64,000 nt of DNA from Ottowia sp. SB7-C50 (GCF_033110285.1 NZ_CP136995.1:3547736-3611735); one strand, 5' to 3'; positions 7,127 through 16,631 are shown, counted from the first letter of the stretch. Notes: a model not told the origin generated them from the letters alone. Made by a program: numbers and translations.

Positions 7127-9031
7127 TCATTCCGAAGGTTCCGCAACCGTGGCCGGCGACGATGTGTCCGGCTGGTGCGCTGGCGTTTCGCCAAACGCCG
7201 CCGCCGGATCGGCCAGTTCGGACGCACCCCTGATCCCACCATTGACCTCGAACCGCCGGTGCACCCCATACGGAAAGAAATCAATCACCTCCCCGCTCTT
7301 GATCCGCGCCTTGTTCTGCTGCCAGAACTCCGGCTCCAGCAGATCAGCGTGGTGGCGCATGAAGGCTTCGCGCACGCGCGAGTTGCCGAGCAGGAAGGGG
7401 CCGAAGGTTTCGGGGAACACATCACCCTTGGCGACGTGGTACCAGATCTCGCCGCTCATCTCGTCTTCTTCGTTGCGCGGCGGGGGCACGCGGCGGAAGT
7501 TGCAGTCGGTGAGGTACTCGATCTCGTCGTAGTCGTAGAACACCACCTTGCCGTGGCGCGTGACGCCGAAGTTCTTCCACAGCATGTCGCCGGGGAAAAT
7601 GTTGGCGGCCACCAGGTCCTTGATGGCGTTGCCGTATTCGATGACGGCGTGCTCCAGTTGCGCGCTGGCTGCGGCGTCGTCGGGGCCGGCGTCAAAGGCT
7701 TCCTGCAAATACAGGTTGAGCGGGATCATGCGCCGCTCGATGTAGGCGTGGCTGATGATGACCTCGATCTGGCCATCACCGTCGCGGTCTGAAATCTCGA
7801 GCTGGCTGGGCGCGAACTTCTCAATCTCGGCGATCAGCTCGTCCTCGAAGCGGTCGCGCGGAAAGGCGATGAGCGAGAACTCCATCGTGTCCGCCATGCG
7901 GCCCACGCGGTCGTGCTGTTTGACGAGCTGGTACTTGCCGCGAATCTGCTCGCGCGTGGTGTCCTTGGGCGCCTGGTACCAGTCCTTGATGACCTTGAAC
8001 ACGTAGGGAAAGCTCGGCAGGTCAAACACCAGCATCACCATGCCCTTGATGCCGGGCGCGATGCGGAACTTGTCGGTGCTGTGTCGCAGGTGCCAGAGAA
8101 AGTCGCGGTAGAACAGGTTCTTGCCCTGCTTTGCCAGGCCCAGCGCGTTGTAAATTTCGGCGCGCGGCTTGCGCGGCATGAGGCTGCGCAGAAACTGCAC
8201 ATAGGCCGACGGAATTTCCATGTCGACCATGAAGTAGGCGCGCGAGAAGCTGAACAAAATCAGCATGTCTTCTTCGCCGAACAGCGCCGCGTCGACATAC
8301 ACCGTACCGGGCGTGCGGTGCAGCAGCGGCAGGGCGAAGGGCAGTTCGCGGAAGCCGTTGATGACTTTGCCGACCAGATACGCACCCTTGTTGCGGTAGA
8401 ACAGGCTGGACAGCACCTGCACCTGAAAGTTGGGGCGCGGCTTGTCGGCACCCCATTCGGCCAACATGGCCGCGGCCACGCGGCGCGCATCGCGCGCGAT
8501 GTCTTCGAAGGCGCAATGCAGGTCGAACGACTCCAGCACGGCGCGCACGGTGTCTTCGAGCTTGCCGGGGCGCGGATAGAACGCCAGGTACGTGGTCTTG
8601 GCCCTGGGGTCGTCGGTCTCCAGGTACTCCGTGCTGATGGCCGGGCGAACGAAGATGAAATCGTTGTGAAAATAGCTGCGGTGCAGGATGCGCGTGCTGA
8701 CCGAGTTGAAGAAGGTCTCGGCCAATTCGGGCTGCTTGTGCGCCACCAGCATGCCGATGTAGTGCAGCTTGACCTGCTGCCATGTTTCCATCGGCTGTTC
8801 GCCGGCCTTGAACTCGCGCTCCAGGCGCCTCTGGCATTCGCGCACGCGCAGGTCGTAGAACTCGATGCGCTCACGCTGGGCGCGCTGCTGGCCGTGCCAG
8901 TCGCAGGTTTCAAAGCGGTGCTTGGCGCGCGCGCTTTCGGTGCGGAACAGCCGGTAATGGCGGTTGAACCCGTCGATCATGGCTTGCGCGATCTCGCGCG
9001 CCAGCGGTGAATCGAGGGGCTGCGGCAGCAT
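7127..9031 (-). CDS. aceK: isocitrate dehydrogenase kinase/phosphatase
   Basis: A 634-aa bifunctional enzyme that phosphorylates isocitrate dehydrogenase to divert carbon into the glyoxylate bypass and dephosphorylates it to restore the TCA cycle. Recognisable AceK segments: an N-terminal regulatory region ([24 protein letters not shown]), [14 protein letters not shown], the nucleotide region [37 protein letters not shown], and the catalytic [20 protein letters not shown]. The C-terminal tail is a little longer than in E. coli (578 aa). I chose ATG 9031 (MLPQPLDSP), one base after the TAG of the carbonic anhydrase gene; an upstream in-frame start at 9067 lies inside that gene. It probably forms the end of the liu-linked operon. 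Confidence 0.95.
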   Translation of the reverse strand: MLPQPLDSPLAREIAQAMIDGFNRHYRLFRTESARAKHRFETCDWHGQQRAQRERIEFYDLRVRECQRRLEREFKAGEQPMETWQQVKLHYIGMLVAHKQPELAETFFNSVSTRILHRSYFHNDFIFVRPAISTEYLETDDPRAKTTYLAFYPRPGKLEDTVRAVLESFDLHCAFEDIARDARRVAAAMLAEWGADKPRPNFQVQVLSSLFYRNKGAYLVGKVINGFRELPFALPLLHRTPGTVYVDAALFGEEDMLILFSFSRAYFMVDMEIPSAYVQFLRSLMPRKPRAEIYNALGLAKQGKNLFYRDFLWHLRHSTDKFRIAPGIKGMVMLVFDLPSFPYVFKVIKDWYQAPKDTTREQIRGKYQLVKQHDRVGRMADTMEFSLIAFPRDRFEDELIAEIEKFAPSQLEISDRDGDGQIEVIISHAYIERRMIPLNLYLQEAFDAGPDDAAASAQLEHAVIEYGNAIKDLVAANIFPGDMLWKNFGVTRHGKVVFYDYDEIEYLTDCNFRRVPPPRNEEDEMSGEIWYHVAKGDVFPETFGPFLLGNSRVREAFMRHHADLLEPEFWQQNKARIKSGEVIDFFPYGVHRRFEVNGGIRGASELADPAAAFGETPAHQPDTSSPATVAEPSE

Positions 9032-9032
9032 G

Positions 9033-9722
9033 CTACAGAGGCAGGTCGCTCGAACCCGGCTTGGCATCGGGCGAGCGGGGGTAGCGCTTGATGGCGGTGC
9101 GGAACACCTCCACCACCTCGTCGGGGTTCTTCATGGTCACGCCCAGGTTCTTCACCAAGCCATCCTTCAACCCGTAGCACCAGCCGTGCACGGCCAGCGG
9201 CTGGCCGCGCTTCCAGGCGTCCTGCACCACGTTGGACTGCGCCACGTTGCCGACCTGCTCAATCACGTTCATCTCGCACAGCGTGTCTTCCTGCGCGGTG
9301 CCGCACAGGTGCATCAGGCGGCCGCGGTGACGCATCTTCACGTCGTGCACGTGGCGCAACCAGTTGTCGGCCAGGCCCACGCGCTTGTCGTGCAGCGCGG
9401 CCAGCACACCGCCGCAGCCGTAATGGCCCACCACCATGATGTGCTCCACTTTCAGCACATCGACGGCGAACTGGATCACGGACAGCGCGTTCAGGTCAGA
9501 GTGCACCACCACGTTGGCCACGTTGCGGTGCACGAACACCTCGCCCGGCGCCAGGCCGATCACCTGGTTGGCCGGCACGCGGCTGTCCGAACAGCCGATC
9601 CACAGGTATTTGGGCGACTGCTGCGCCGACAGCTGCTGAAAGAAACCCGGCTGGTCGCGCTCAACCCGCTCGGCCCAGGCGCGGTTGTTGTCGATGAGGT
9701 GTTGGAGCGATGAAAAAGGCAT
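9033..9722 (-). CDS. can: beta-class carbonic anhydrase
   Basis: A 229-aa zinc enzyme interconverting CO2 and bicarbonate in the cytoplasm. The beta-class signature is complete: [13 protein letters not shown] (zinc Cys, Asp-Arg dyad), [15 protein letters not shown], and [14 protein letters not shown] (zinc His and Cys). The gene is tightly coupled to aceK (1-nt gap) and follows isovaleryl-CoA dehydrogenase by 36 nt. In a leucine-degradation operon it could supply bicarbonate for methylcrotonyl-CoA carboxylase; that link is inference. Confidence 0.93.
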   Translation of the reverse strand: MPFSSLQHLIDNNRAWAERVERDQPGFFQQLSAQQSPKYLWIGCSDSRVPANQVIGLAPGEVFVHRNVANVVVHSDLNALSVIQFAVDVLKVEHIMVVGHYGCGGVLAALHDKRVGLADNWLRHVHDVKMRHRGRLMHLCGTAQEDTLCEMNVIEQVGNVAQSNVVQDAWKRGQPLAVHGWCYGLKDGLVKNLGVTMKNPDEVVEVFRTAIKRYPRSPDAKPGSSDLPL

Positions 9723-9758
9723 GGCAACGATCTTATCGACAGCCGATGACAGGGCGGC

Positions 9759-10940
9759 TTACATCGTCTCGGCGAACAACTCCCGCCCGATCAGCATGCG
9801 GCGAATCTCCGACGTGCCGGCGCCAATCTCATACAGCTTGGCATCGCGCCACAGGCGCCCCAGCGGGTATTCGTTGATGTAGCCGTTGCCGCCGAACAGC
9901 TGGATGCCGTCGCCGGCCATCTTGGTGGCCATTTCGGCCGTCCACAGGATGACGCTGGCGCAGTCCTTGCGCACCTGGCGCACGTGGGCGGCGCCCAGCG
10001 CGTCCAAGTTCTTGCCGATGGTGTAGAGAAAGGCGCGGCCGGCCTGCAGCACGGTGTACATATCCGCCACCTTGCCCTGCACCAGCTGGAATTCGCCGAT
10101 GCTCTGGCCGAACTGCTTGCGGTCGTGGATGTAGGGGATGACGTTGTCCATCACCGCCTGCATGATGCCGATGGGGCCGCCGGCCAGCACCGCACGTTCG
10201 TAGTCCAGGCCGCTCATCAGCACCTTGGCGCCCTGGTTCAGGCCGCCGAGGATGTTGGCCTCGGGCACTTCCACGTTATCAAACACCATCTCACCGGTGT
10301 GGCTGCCGCGCATGCCCAGCTTGTCGAGCTTTTGCGCGGTGGAAAAGCCCTTCATGCCTTTTTCAACGATGAAGGCGGTGACGCCACGCGCGCCCAGTTC
10401 GGGCTCGGTCTTGGCATAGACCACCATGGTGTCGGCATCGGGGCCGTTGGTGATCCACATCTTGGTGCCGTTCAGCAGGTAGTAGCCGCCCTTGTCTTCG
10501 GCCTTGAGCTTCATGCTGATGACGTCGCTGCCCGCGCCCGGCTCGCTCATGGCGAGGGCGCCCACGTGCTGACCGCTGACCAGCTTGGGCAAATACTTGG
10601 CCTTTTGCGCGTCGCTGCCGTTGCGCTTGATCTGGTTTACGCACAGGTTGCTGTGCGCGCCGTAGCTCAGGCCAATCGACGCGCTGGCGCGGCTGATTTC
10701 TTCCATGGCGATCATGTGCGCCAGATAGCCCATGTTGCTGCCGCCGTATTCCTCGGGCACGGTGATGCCCAGCACACCCAGCTCGCCCATCTTGGGCCAC
10801 AGGTCCATCGGGAACTGGTCGCTCTTGTCGACCTCGGCGGCGCGCGGGGCGATCTCGGCCTGCGCGAAGTCACGCACGGCGTCGCGCAGCGCGTCGATGT
10901 CTTCACCAAGCTGGAAGTTCAGGCCGGGCAGGTTGCTCAT
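9759..10940 (-). CDS. ivd: isovaleryl-CoA dehydrogenase
   Basis: A 393-aa acyl-CoA dehydrogenase oxidising isovaleryl-CoA to 3-methylcrotonyl-CoA in leucine breakdown, donating electrons to ETF. Domain landmarks: [62 protein letters not shown] and the C-terminal [26 protein letters not shown]. The catalytic base lies in [14 protein letters not shown], the distinctive internal position used by isovaleryl-CoA dehydrogenases, rather than in the C-terminal YEG site of other ACADs. ATG 10940 has AGGAGA 8 nt upstream; the longer in-frame extension to 11063 runs through repeat DNA. Nearby liuR supports the assignment. Confidence 0.93.
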   Translation of the reverse strand: MSNLPGLNFQLGEDIDALRDAVRDFAQAEIAPRAAEVDKSDQFPMDLWPKMGELGVLGITVPEEYGGSNMGYLAHMIAMEEISRASASIGLSYGAHSNLCVNQIKRNGSDAQKAKYLPKLVSGQHVGALAMSEPGAGSDVISMKLKAEDKGGYYLLNGTKMWITNGPDADTMVVYAKTEPELGARGVTAFIVEKGMKGFSTAQKLDKLGMRGSHTGEMVFDNVEVPEANILGGLNQGAKVLMSGLDYERAVLAGGPIGIMQAVMDNVIPYIHDRKQFGQSIGEFQLVQGKVADMYTVLQAGRAFLYTIGKNLDALGAAHVRQVRKDCASVILWTAEMATKMAGDGIQLFGGNGYINEYPLGRLWRDAKLYEIGAGTSEIRRMLIGRELFAETM

Positions 10941-10944
10941 GTTC

Positions 10945-10984
10945 TTGTCTCCTAATAAAAAGTCAAATATTTGATCGGTCAAGC
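10945..10984 (-). promoter_or_regulatory. candidate promoter with 12-bp palindrome upstream of ivd
   Basis: On the minus strand TTGACC is followed 17 nt later by TTTATT, and AGGAGA precedes the ivd ATG. A perfect palindrome TCAAATATTTGA (10963-10974) lies between the boxes. It could let ivd be transcribed separately from the thioesterase gene. The palindrome does not match the LiuR motif. No direct proof of function. Confidence 0.35.
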
Positions 10985-11097
10985 GGCCGCGGAGCAGGCC
11001 ATGCCAGTGAACGCCGTGCACGGACCTGCGCCGGGCACTGGCGTTGTCCCCCATGCGCAGCAAAGGGGGGGAAGGCGCAAAGCGACTCAGGGGGGGT
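10984..11097 (-). repeat. Family C post-stop repeat, 3' of PaaI thioesterase
   Basis: A GC-rich element that, on the minus strand, starts a few bases after the thioesterase stop with a CCCCCCTGAGTCGC-like segment, then an interrupted hairpin, then GACAACGCCAGTGCC. Closely related copies lie just 3' of glyS, of the peptide-binding-protein gene and of yidC, always in this orientation. Short GCGC stems suggest a role in mRNA 3' ends, unproven. Confidence 0.7.
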
Positions 11098-11104
11098 CAT
11101 TTTC

Positions 11105-11548
11105 TCAATACGTTTTGGGTACCGGCACCAGGGTCTGCTGCATCAGCGCGCACGGCCCTTCCTTGCCATCATCGTCCACGTGCGTGACCTCGGCGGTGGT
11201 GACGATCAGGCGCTTGCCGGGCTTGACCACGCGGCCAATGGCACGGAGCGCGCCGCCCTGGTAGCTGCCCAGAAAGTTGATCTTGTATTCGGCGGTGACC
11301 ACTTCCATGCCCTCGGGCGCGAGCGTCAGCCCCGCATAGCCGCCCGCGATGTCGGCCACCGCGCCCATGGCGCCGCCGTGAAAACCGTCCTGCTGCTGCG
11401 TCACCTTGTCGGAATAGGGCAGCCAGATCTCGACCAACCCGGGCTCGACGCGGCGCAATTGCGCGCCCAAGTGCTGCATCATCCCCTGGCGGGCAAAGCT
11501 GTCGGCTACGCGCGCGTGCAGGGCCTGGGGGTCGGCGGGCTTGTTCAT
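11105..11548 (-). CDS. PaaI family hotdog thioesterase
   Basis: A 147-aa hotdog-fold protein predicted to hydrolyse acyl-CoA thioesters in the cytoplasm. Key features are DGFHGGAMGAVADIAGGYAG, the PaaI-type active-site helix, and the strand VVTAEYKINFLGSYQGG. It lies between liuR and ivd on the same strand, with a perfect 24-bp LiuR-type palindrome 20 nt upstream of its start, so it is likely the first gene of a LiuR-regulated leucine-catabolism group. Substrate is unknown; a branched-chain acyl-CoA or overflow intermediate fits the context. Confidence 0.85.
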   Translation of the reverse strand: MNKPADPQALHARVADSFARQGMMQHLGAQLRRVEPGLVEIWLPYSDKVTQQQDGFHGGAMGAVADIAGGYAGLTLAPEGMEVVTAEYKINFLGSYQGGALRAIGRVVKPGKRLIVTTAEVTHVDDDGKEGPCALMQQTLVPVPKTY

Positions 11549-11567
11549 GGCTGAACCCTGGATTGTG

Positions 11568-11591
11568 ATTGACGTTTACGTAAACGTCAAT
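11568..11591. promoter_or_regulatory. LiuR-type operator (perfect 24-bp palindrome)
   Basis: ATTGACGTTTAC followed directly by its reverse complement GTAAACGTCAAT. It overlaps the last codon and stop of liuR and sits 20 nt before the thioesterase ATG, so it is well placed to control the thioesterase-ivd-can-aceK run. The motif agrees with the TTGACGTTTACGTCAA-like site described for LiuR in proteobacteria. Confidence 0.8.
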
Positions 11592-12003
11592 TGGACTTTG
11601 ACTTTTTGGCCGCCGGGCGGTTGACGCGCGCCAGCAAGGTGCGCGCTTCCTTCTCATGCTCGCTGATCTCGCTCAGCGTGGCCTGCAGCTCGGCCAGTTG
11701 CGCCTCCAGCTGGGCGCGGTGCTGGCTCAGCACTTCCAGGAACTTGCGCAGCTGCGGACCGGTGTCGCGCGGGCTGTCGTACATATCGATCAGCGCCTTG
11801 GCCTCGTGCAGCGACAGGCCCAGTCGCTTGGCGCGCAGGGTCAGCTTCAGGCGCGTGCGGTCGCGGCTGCTGTACACGCGCTGGCGACCGCCCGGGCCGG
11901 AGCGCGCCGGCTCCAGCAGGCCCATGTCTTCATAGAAGCGCATGGCGCGCGGCGTCAGGTCGAATTCGCGCGCCAGGTCGCTGATGGAATAGGTGGTGGC
12001 CAT
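11587..12003 (-). CDS. liuR: MerR family regulator, LiuR type
   Basis: A 138-aa MerR-family protein. The N-terminal winged helix (YSISDLAREFDLTPRAMRFY, then EDMGLLEP and GGRQRVYSSRDRTRLK) is followed by a long dimerisation coiled coil (LEVLSQHRAQLEAQLAELQ). It lacks the cysteine pair of metal sensors, consistent with a metabolite effector. LiuR regulates branched-chain amino acid (leucine) degradation genes. Two sites of its known motif flank it: one at its 3' end upstream of the thioesterase, one 70-85 nt upstream of its own start, shared with the divergent MBL gene, implying autoregulation. Confidence 0.88.
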   Translation of the reverse strand: MATTYSISDLAREFDLTPRAMRFYEDMGLLEPARSGPGGRQRVYSSRDRTRLKLTLRAKRLGLSLHEAKALIDMYDSPRDTGPQLRKFLEVLSQHRAQLEAQLAELQATLSEISEHEKEARTLLARVNRPAAKKSKSN

Positions 12004-12072
12004 GAGGCGAACAATGGCTGTCGCGCACGTACAGGCACGGCGCGCGGCTCCTTCATAGAATGGGCTGCAAGG

Positions 12073-12088
12073 TTGACGTTTACGTCAA
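12073..12088. promoter_or_regulatory. LiuR-type operator between liuR and the MBL gene
   Basis: TTGACGTTTACGTCAA, a near-perfect 16-bp palindrome in the divergent intergenic region. It lies 70-85 nt from the liuR start and 42-57 nt before the MBL-fold gene start, so it could control both directions. It shares its core with the 24-bp site at 11568. Confidence 0.75.
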
Positions 12089-12129
12089 TCGCCAAGCATC
12101 CTACCGCACCGCCGCCAAAGCACAAGCCC

Positions 12130-13197
12130 ATGTCGATTGCCGCCGAACTGGAACGCGCCCTGCACTACCCGCTGGCCGATGAACTGCCGCCGCGCGGTGG
12201 CGCGATCACGCTGGCGCCGGGCGTGAAGTGGCTGCGCATGCAGCTGCCGTTTGCGCTGGACCACATCAACCTGTGGCTGCTGCGCGACCGCATCGATGGC
12301 CGCGACGGCTGGACGGTGGTGGACACCTGCATCGACCACCCACAGTCGCGCGCCGACTGGGAGGCCATCTTCGCCGCCGAGCTGGACGGCCTGCCCATTC
12401 TGCGCGTGCTCGTCACCCACATGCACCCCGACCACGTGGGCCTGGCCCACTGGCTGTGCGAGCGCTGGAACGCCCCGCTGTGGATGAGCGCCACCGACTA
12501 CCAGGCCGCGCGCTACGCCTGCCAGGTGGTCAACAGCTTTGGCGGCGACCGGCTGGCCGACTACTTTCAAAGCCACGGCATGACGGATGCGGGCGACCTG
12601 GACCAGATTCGCCACCGCAAAAGCTATTACCGCGGCCTGGTGCCGGCCATGCCGCCCAGCTATGCGCGGCTGATGAACGGCCGCAGCGTGACGATAGGCG
12701 GCCAGGCGTGGCGCTGCATCGCCGGCTACGGCCACGCGCCGGAGCACATGGCGCTGTATTGCGAGGCGGCGGGCATCCTCATCAGCGGCGACATGGTGCT
12801 GCCGCGCATCTCGACCAACGTCAGCGTGTACGAGATGGAGCCCGAGGCCGACGCGCTGACGCTGTTCCTCGATTCCATCGACCGCTTTCTGCCGCTGCCG
12901 GCCGACACGCTGGTGCTGCCTTCGCACGGCAAGCCCTTCACCGGCCTGCACACGCGCATCCAGCAGTTGCACGACCACCACCGCGACCGCCTGGCCGAGG
13001 TGATGGACGCGGCGCGCGACCAACCCGTCAGCGCCTGCGACGTGCTGCCCGTGCTGTTCAAGCGCCCGCTCGACCTGCACCAGACCACCTTTGCGCTGGG
13101 CGAGGCGGTGGCGCACCTGCACCGCCTGTGGCATGCCGGACAACTGAAGCGCGTGCGGGGTGACGATGGCATCTGGCGCTTCATGCCGGCGCGTTGA
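12130..13197 (+). CDS. MBL-fold metallo-hydrolase
   Basis: A 355-aa metallo-beta-lactamase-fold enzyme. The metal site is clear: VTHMHPDHVGLAHWL (HxHxDH), then the later histidine in GYGHAPEHMALYC and the bridging aspartate in ILISGDMVLPRIS; a last histidine is in LPSHGKPF. A long C-terminal extension (HDHHRDRLAEVMDA...) resembles the glyoxalase II-like/LACTB2-type group found near fatty-acid and leucine catabolism genes. It could hydrolyse a thioester; the substrate is not proven. A LiuR-type site lies just upstream, so it is likely derepressed with the leucine pathway. The ATG at 12130 matches the start of family homology; upstream in-frame codons would read back into liuR. Confidence 0.85.
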   Translation: MSIAAELERALHYPLADELPPRGGAITLAPGVKWLRMQLPFALDHINLWLLRDRIDGRDGWTVVDTCIDHPQSRADWEAIFAAELDGLPILRVLVTHMHPDHVGLAHWLCERWNAPLWMSATDYQAARYACQVVNSFGGDRLADYFQSHGMTDAGDLDQIRHRKSYYRGLVPAMPPSYARLMNGRSVTIGGQAWRCIAGYGHAPEHMALYCEAAGILISGDMVLPRISTNVSVYEMEPEADALTLFLDSIDRFLPLPADTLVLPSHGKPFTGLHTRIQQLHDHHRDRLAEVMDAARDQPVSACDVLPVLFKRPLDLHQTTFALGEAVAHLHRLWHAGQLKRVRGDDGIWRFMPAR

Positions 13198-14519
13198 AAT
13201 CCTGTTTTGATAGCACGATAGTGGGACTGGCTGTGGGCGAAAGCCTCGACACGCGCGAAATCCGGCTGACCGGCCGGGGCTTGACGCAACTGCCGCCCGA
13301 GGTGTTCGAGCATGCCGACACACTGGAGCTGCTCGACGTCTCGGGCAACCAGCTCGACGCGCTGCCCGACGACCTGCAACGCTTCCAACGCCTGCGCATC
13401 CTGTTCGCCTCCAGCAACCGCTTCACCGCACTGCCGCGCGTGCTGGGCGCCTGCCCGCGGCTGGCGATGGTGGGCTTCAAGAGCAACGCGATTGCCGACG
13501 TGCCGGCCGAAGCCCTGCCGCCGCGCCTGCGCTGGCTGATCCTGACCGACAACGCCATCGACGCGCTGCCGGCGGCCATCGGTCAGCGGCCGCAGTTGCA
13601 GAAGCTGATGCTGGCCGGCAACCGGCTGACCATGCTGCCCGACAGCCTGCAGGACGCGCCCGCGCTGGAGCTGCTGCGCATCGCCGCCAACCGCTTCGAC
13701 CGGCTGCCCGGCTGGCTGCCCGCCCTGCCGCGCCTGGCCTGGCTGGCCTGGGGAGGCAACCCGGCGACGGCGGCGCGCGAATCGGCGGTGCTGCAGGGCA
13801 GCGAAAGCTCTGCCATCGACGCGCACGCCTTGGATATGGGCGAGCGCCTGGGCGAAGGTGCGTCGGGCGTGATCCACGCTGCGCGCTGGCGTCGCGGCGA
13901 TGCGGACGAAACGCCCGTGGCCCTCAAGCGCTTCAAGGGCCAGGTGACCAGCGACGGCTGGCCGCACAGTGAGATGGCCGCCAGCCTGGCCGCTGGCCGG
14001 CACGACGGGCTGATCCCCGTGCACGGCCCGCTGCGCCAGCCGCCCCAGGCCGCGCCCGCGCTGGTGCTGGGCCGCGTGCCACCGCATTTCACGCCCATGG
14101 CCGCGCCGCCCAGCTTCGACAGCTGCACGCGCGACGTGTATTGGCCGCAGATGCGGCTGGGCGCGGGCGACGTCGCCGCGCTGGCGCAGCGCGTGGCGGG
14201 TGCGATGGCGCAACTGCACGCGCGCGGGCTGGTGCATGGCGACCTGTACGCGCACAACCTGCTGTGGGACGGCGGCCGCACGGCGCTGCTGGGCGATTTT
14301 GGCGCGGCCTCGTTCCTGCCCGCGGCGCAGCCCGCGCTGCACGCCGCCTTGCGCGCGCTGGATCTGCGGGCGTTCGGCGTGTTGCTGGGCGAATGGCTGG
14401 CGCGCGCCGATGGCGCGGCGCCGGATGTGCTGGCCCGCTGGCGCGACACCTGCCTGGACGGCAGCGCGGAGGCGGCGGGCGGCTTTGACGCCATCGCGCA
14501 TGAACTATCAAAAACATAG
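13194..14519 (+). CDS. leucine-rich repeat protein kinase fusion
   Basis: A 441-aa protein with about eight leucine-rich repeats (residues 25-200; for example LELLDVSGNQLDALPDDLQ) fused to a compact eukaryotic-like kinase. Kinase motifs: glycine loop LGEGASGVIHAAR, VALKRF lysine, catalytic loop HGDLYAHNLLW and GDFGAASF in place of DFG. There is no membrane segment, so it should be cytosolic. The RD arginine is absent (HGD). A TTG at 13194 overlaps the MBL stop; GTG at 13221 is an alternative start. The N-terminal codons and the last few (ELSKT) derive from dispersed-repeat-like DNA. Substrates and ligand are unknown. Confidence 0.85.
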   Translation: MKSCFDSTIVGLAVGESLDTREIRLTGRGLTQLPPEVFEHADTLELLDVSGNQLDALPDDLQRFQRLRILFASSNRFTALPRVLGACPRLAMVGFKSNAIADVPAEALPPRLRWLILTDNAIDALPAAIGQRPQLQKLMLAGNRLTMLPDSLQDAPALELLRIAANRFDRLPGWLPALPRLAWLAWGGNPATAARESAVLQGSESSAIDAHALDMGERLGEGASGVIHAARWRRGDADETPVALKRFKGQVTSDGWPHSEMAASLAAGRHDGLIPVHGPLRQPPQAAPALVLGRVPPHFTPMAAPPSFDSCTRDVYWPQMRLGAGDVAALAQRVAGAMAQLHARGLVHGDLYAHNLLWDGGRTALLGDFGAASFLPAAQPALHAALRALDLRAFGVLLGEWLARADGAAPDVLARWRDTCLDGSAEAAGGFDAIAHELSKT

Positions 14520-14557
14520 CTTTATGCGCTTGCCAGACAAGCGCCAGCGGCATATTA
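14503..14557. repeat. Family A dispersed repeat at the LRR-kinase 3' end
   Basis: ACTATCAAAAACATAGC followed by inverted arms GCGCTTG and CAAGCGC. It supplies the last codons and the stop of the kinase gene and fills the gap before the ribosome site of the next SDR gene. Confidence 0.7.
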
Positions 14558-14600
14558 GGCAAGAATTTTTTCCACACCCTCATCGACAGGAGACCGCCGC

Positions 14601-15374
14601 ATGAACATCGACCAGCTCTTTTCCCTGCAGGGCCGCAGCGCCCTCATCACCGGCGGCTCGCGCGGCATCGGCCGCATGATGGCCGAGGGCTTTCTGCGCG
14701 CCGGCGCGCGCGTCTACATCTCGGCGCGCAAGGCCGACGCCTGCGACGCGACCGCGCGCGAACTGTTGGCCATCGGCCCCTGCGTGTCGCTGCCGGCCGA
14801 CGTGTCCACGCTGGAAGGCGTGCAGCAACTGGTGGCCGCGTACCAGCAGCATGAGAAGTCGCTCGACATCCTGGTCAACAACGCCGGTGCGGCCTGGGGC
14901 GCGGCGTACGACGAGTTCCCCGAAAGCGGCTGGGACAAGGTGGTCGACCTGAACATGAAGACGCCCTTCTTCCTGACGCAGGCGCTGACGCCTCTGCTCA
15001 AGGCCGCCGCCACCGACCACCTGGCCAAGGTGATCAACATCGCGTCGATCGACGGTGTGTCGAACAACCCGCAGGAAACCTATTCGTACCAGGCCAGCAA
15101 AGCCGGCCTGATTCACCTGACGCGCCGCATGGCGCTCAAGCTGGCGCCCGAACGCATCGCCGTCAGCGCCATCGCGCCCGGCGCCTTTGCCTCGACCATG
15201 AACAAGGACGCGCGCGACCACGCCGACGAAGTGGCGCAGCGTATTCCGGCCGGCCGCATCGGCACGCCGGAAGACATGGCCGGCGCCGCCATCTACCTGG
15301 CGTCGCGCGCGGGCGACTACGTGACGGGCGCGACGCTGGTGGTGGACGGCGGCGTGACCTGGGCGCGCGGCTGA
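14601..15374 (+). CDS. SDR family oxidoreductase (RhlG/FabG-like)
   Basis: A 257-aa classical short-chain dehydrogenase: ALITGGSRGIGRMMA (cofactor loop), ILVNNAGAAWG, INIASIDG (catalytic Ser region) and YSYQASKAGLIHLTRR (Tyr and Lys), ending VTGATLVVDGG. Its layout resembles the RhlG group of NADP-dependent 3-oxoacyl reductases. AGGAGA lies 8 nt before ATG 14601. It is convergent with the DUF2855 gene. Substrate unknown. Confidence 0.87.
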   Translation: MNIDQLFSLQGRSALITGGSRGIGRMMAEGFLRAGARVYISARKADACDATARELLAIGPCVSLPADVSTLEGVQQLVAAYQQHEKSLDILVNNAGAAWGAAYDEFPESGWDKVVDLNMKTPFFLTQALTPLLKAAATDHLAKVINIASIDGVSNNPQETYSYQASKAGLIHLTRRMALKLAPERIAVSAIAPGAFASTMNKDARDHADEVAQRIPAGRIGTPEDMAGAAIYLASRAGDYVTGATLVVDGGVTWARG

Positions 15375-15388
15375 GGCGAGCTGCGCCC

Positions 15389-16483
15389 TCAATCGCCCGC
15401 CAGGCTCACCATCTGCCCCACGCGCGGGTCCATGCGCCCGCCCAGCACCTGCGCGTAGGCGGCCTGCGCGGCGGCCGGGCCTTGGGCATGGGCCGGCTGC
15501 ACCCAGCCGTGGCTTTGGGCCGCGGCCAGAAAGCCCTGCCACGCGCCGACCATGCGCTCGGCCAGCACGGCGCGGCCCCATTCGGTCGACCGCTTCTTGC
15601 TCTGCGCCGGGGCAAAGAACAGCGTGGCGCGCGGGCCGGGCAAGTCCTTGGCGCCGCCCAGTTCGGTGACGTGCGCGCCGCCCACCGAGCAGCTGTAGCG
15701 CAACGCCTGAAAGTGCTCATGCACGCGCCGGCGCAGCGCGGCGTTGCCGGCGAAGTCGATGTAGACGCAGGGCGTGGCGGGGTCCAGCGATTCCAGCGCG
15801 TCATACGTCAGCACGCGGTGGTAGCTGCCGAGCGACTGGCAGAACGGCGCGTTGGCCGCCGAGGTGAGGCCGATGACCTCGATGCCCGCGCGCTGCGACA
15901 GGCACCACGCCGTGGCATACGCCGTCTTGCTGGACGCGCTGGACAGCAGCAGCGTGCGCGCGCCAAAAAAGTCGTTGTCGGCCATGAAGTCGTCGATCAG
16001 CCACGACGTGGCGAACAGCGGGCGCAGCAGCGCCTGCAGGTCTTCGGTGTCGGCGCGGTAGAACGGGTCGGCGCCGGTGCGCTCGTACTGGTTGTAGACG
16101 GCGGGCAGCGGTGCGCGGTGCGCCGCGCCATCGGTCCAGCCGGCGGGCATGACGCGCGTGGGCGTGAGCACGGCGTGGCTGGCCATCGGCCAGTAGCCGT
16201 ACAGGCGCTCGTCCACCGGCACGTCGGCACAGCCCGATTCCACAACCGTGCCGAAGCCCCACACCGGCACCGTGCCCCAGTCCGCACCGTCGCCCTGCAC
16301 GGGGTAGAAGTCCCAGTAGTGCATGGCGTCGCCAAAGGCGGCGTAGGTGATGTTGTTGGCCGTGAGCGCAAAGCGGTCGACGCGCACGCGCACCTGGCCG
16401 GGTGCCAGCGGCGCGTCGGGCACTTCGCGCACGCGCGTGGTGGCCAGCTGGTTTTTATGGACGAGCAGTTCGGTGGTGGGCAT
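15389..16483 (-). CDS. DUF2855 family protein (MDR-like)
   Basis: A 364-aa protein of the DUF2855 family. Features: RVRVDRFALTANNITYAAFGD near the N-terminus, MHYWDFYP, VPVWGFGTVV, and LLLSSASSKTAYATAW in place of a normal nucleotide-binding loop. These resemble medium-chain dehydrogenases without the zinc ligands. Function is unestablished. The gene is convergent with the SDR upstream and followed at its 5' side by a paired inverted-repeat element. Confidence 0.8.
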   Translation of the reverse strand: MPTTELLVHKNQLATTRVREVPDAPLAPGQVRVRVDRFALTANNITYAAFGDAMHYWDFYPVQGDGADWGTVPVWGFGTVVESGCADVPVDERLYGYWPMASHAVLTPTRVMPAGWTDGAAHRAPLPAVYNQYERTGADPFYRADTEDLQALLRPLFATSWLIDDFMADNDFFGARTLLLSSASSKTAYATAWCLSQRAGIEVIGLTSAANAPFCQSLGSYHRVLTYDALESLDPATPCVYIDFAGNAALRRRVHEHFQALRYSCSVGGAHVTELGGAKDLPGPRATLFFAPAQSKKRSTEWGRAVLAERMVGAWQGFLAAAQSHGWVQPAHAQGPAAAQAAYAQVLGGRMDPRVGQMVSLAGD

Positions 16484-16631
16484 GGCAAGGTGGGGGGGAT
16501 GCGCGCGCGGCGGCGATGCGGGGATTCTGATGGAAGGGCGCGCGGGGGCCTGTCACCTTGGAACCAGCCAGGAGTAAAGTTGCATCGCTGCGCGAGCTGT
16601 GCGTTGCGTGCCGATCCGCCTCGCCACGCAT

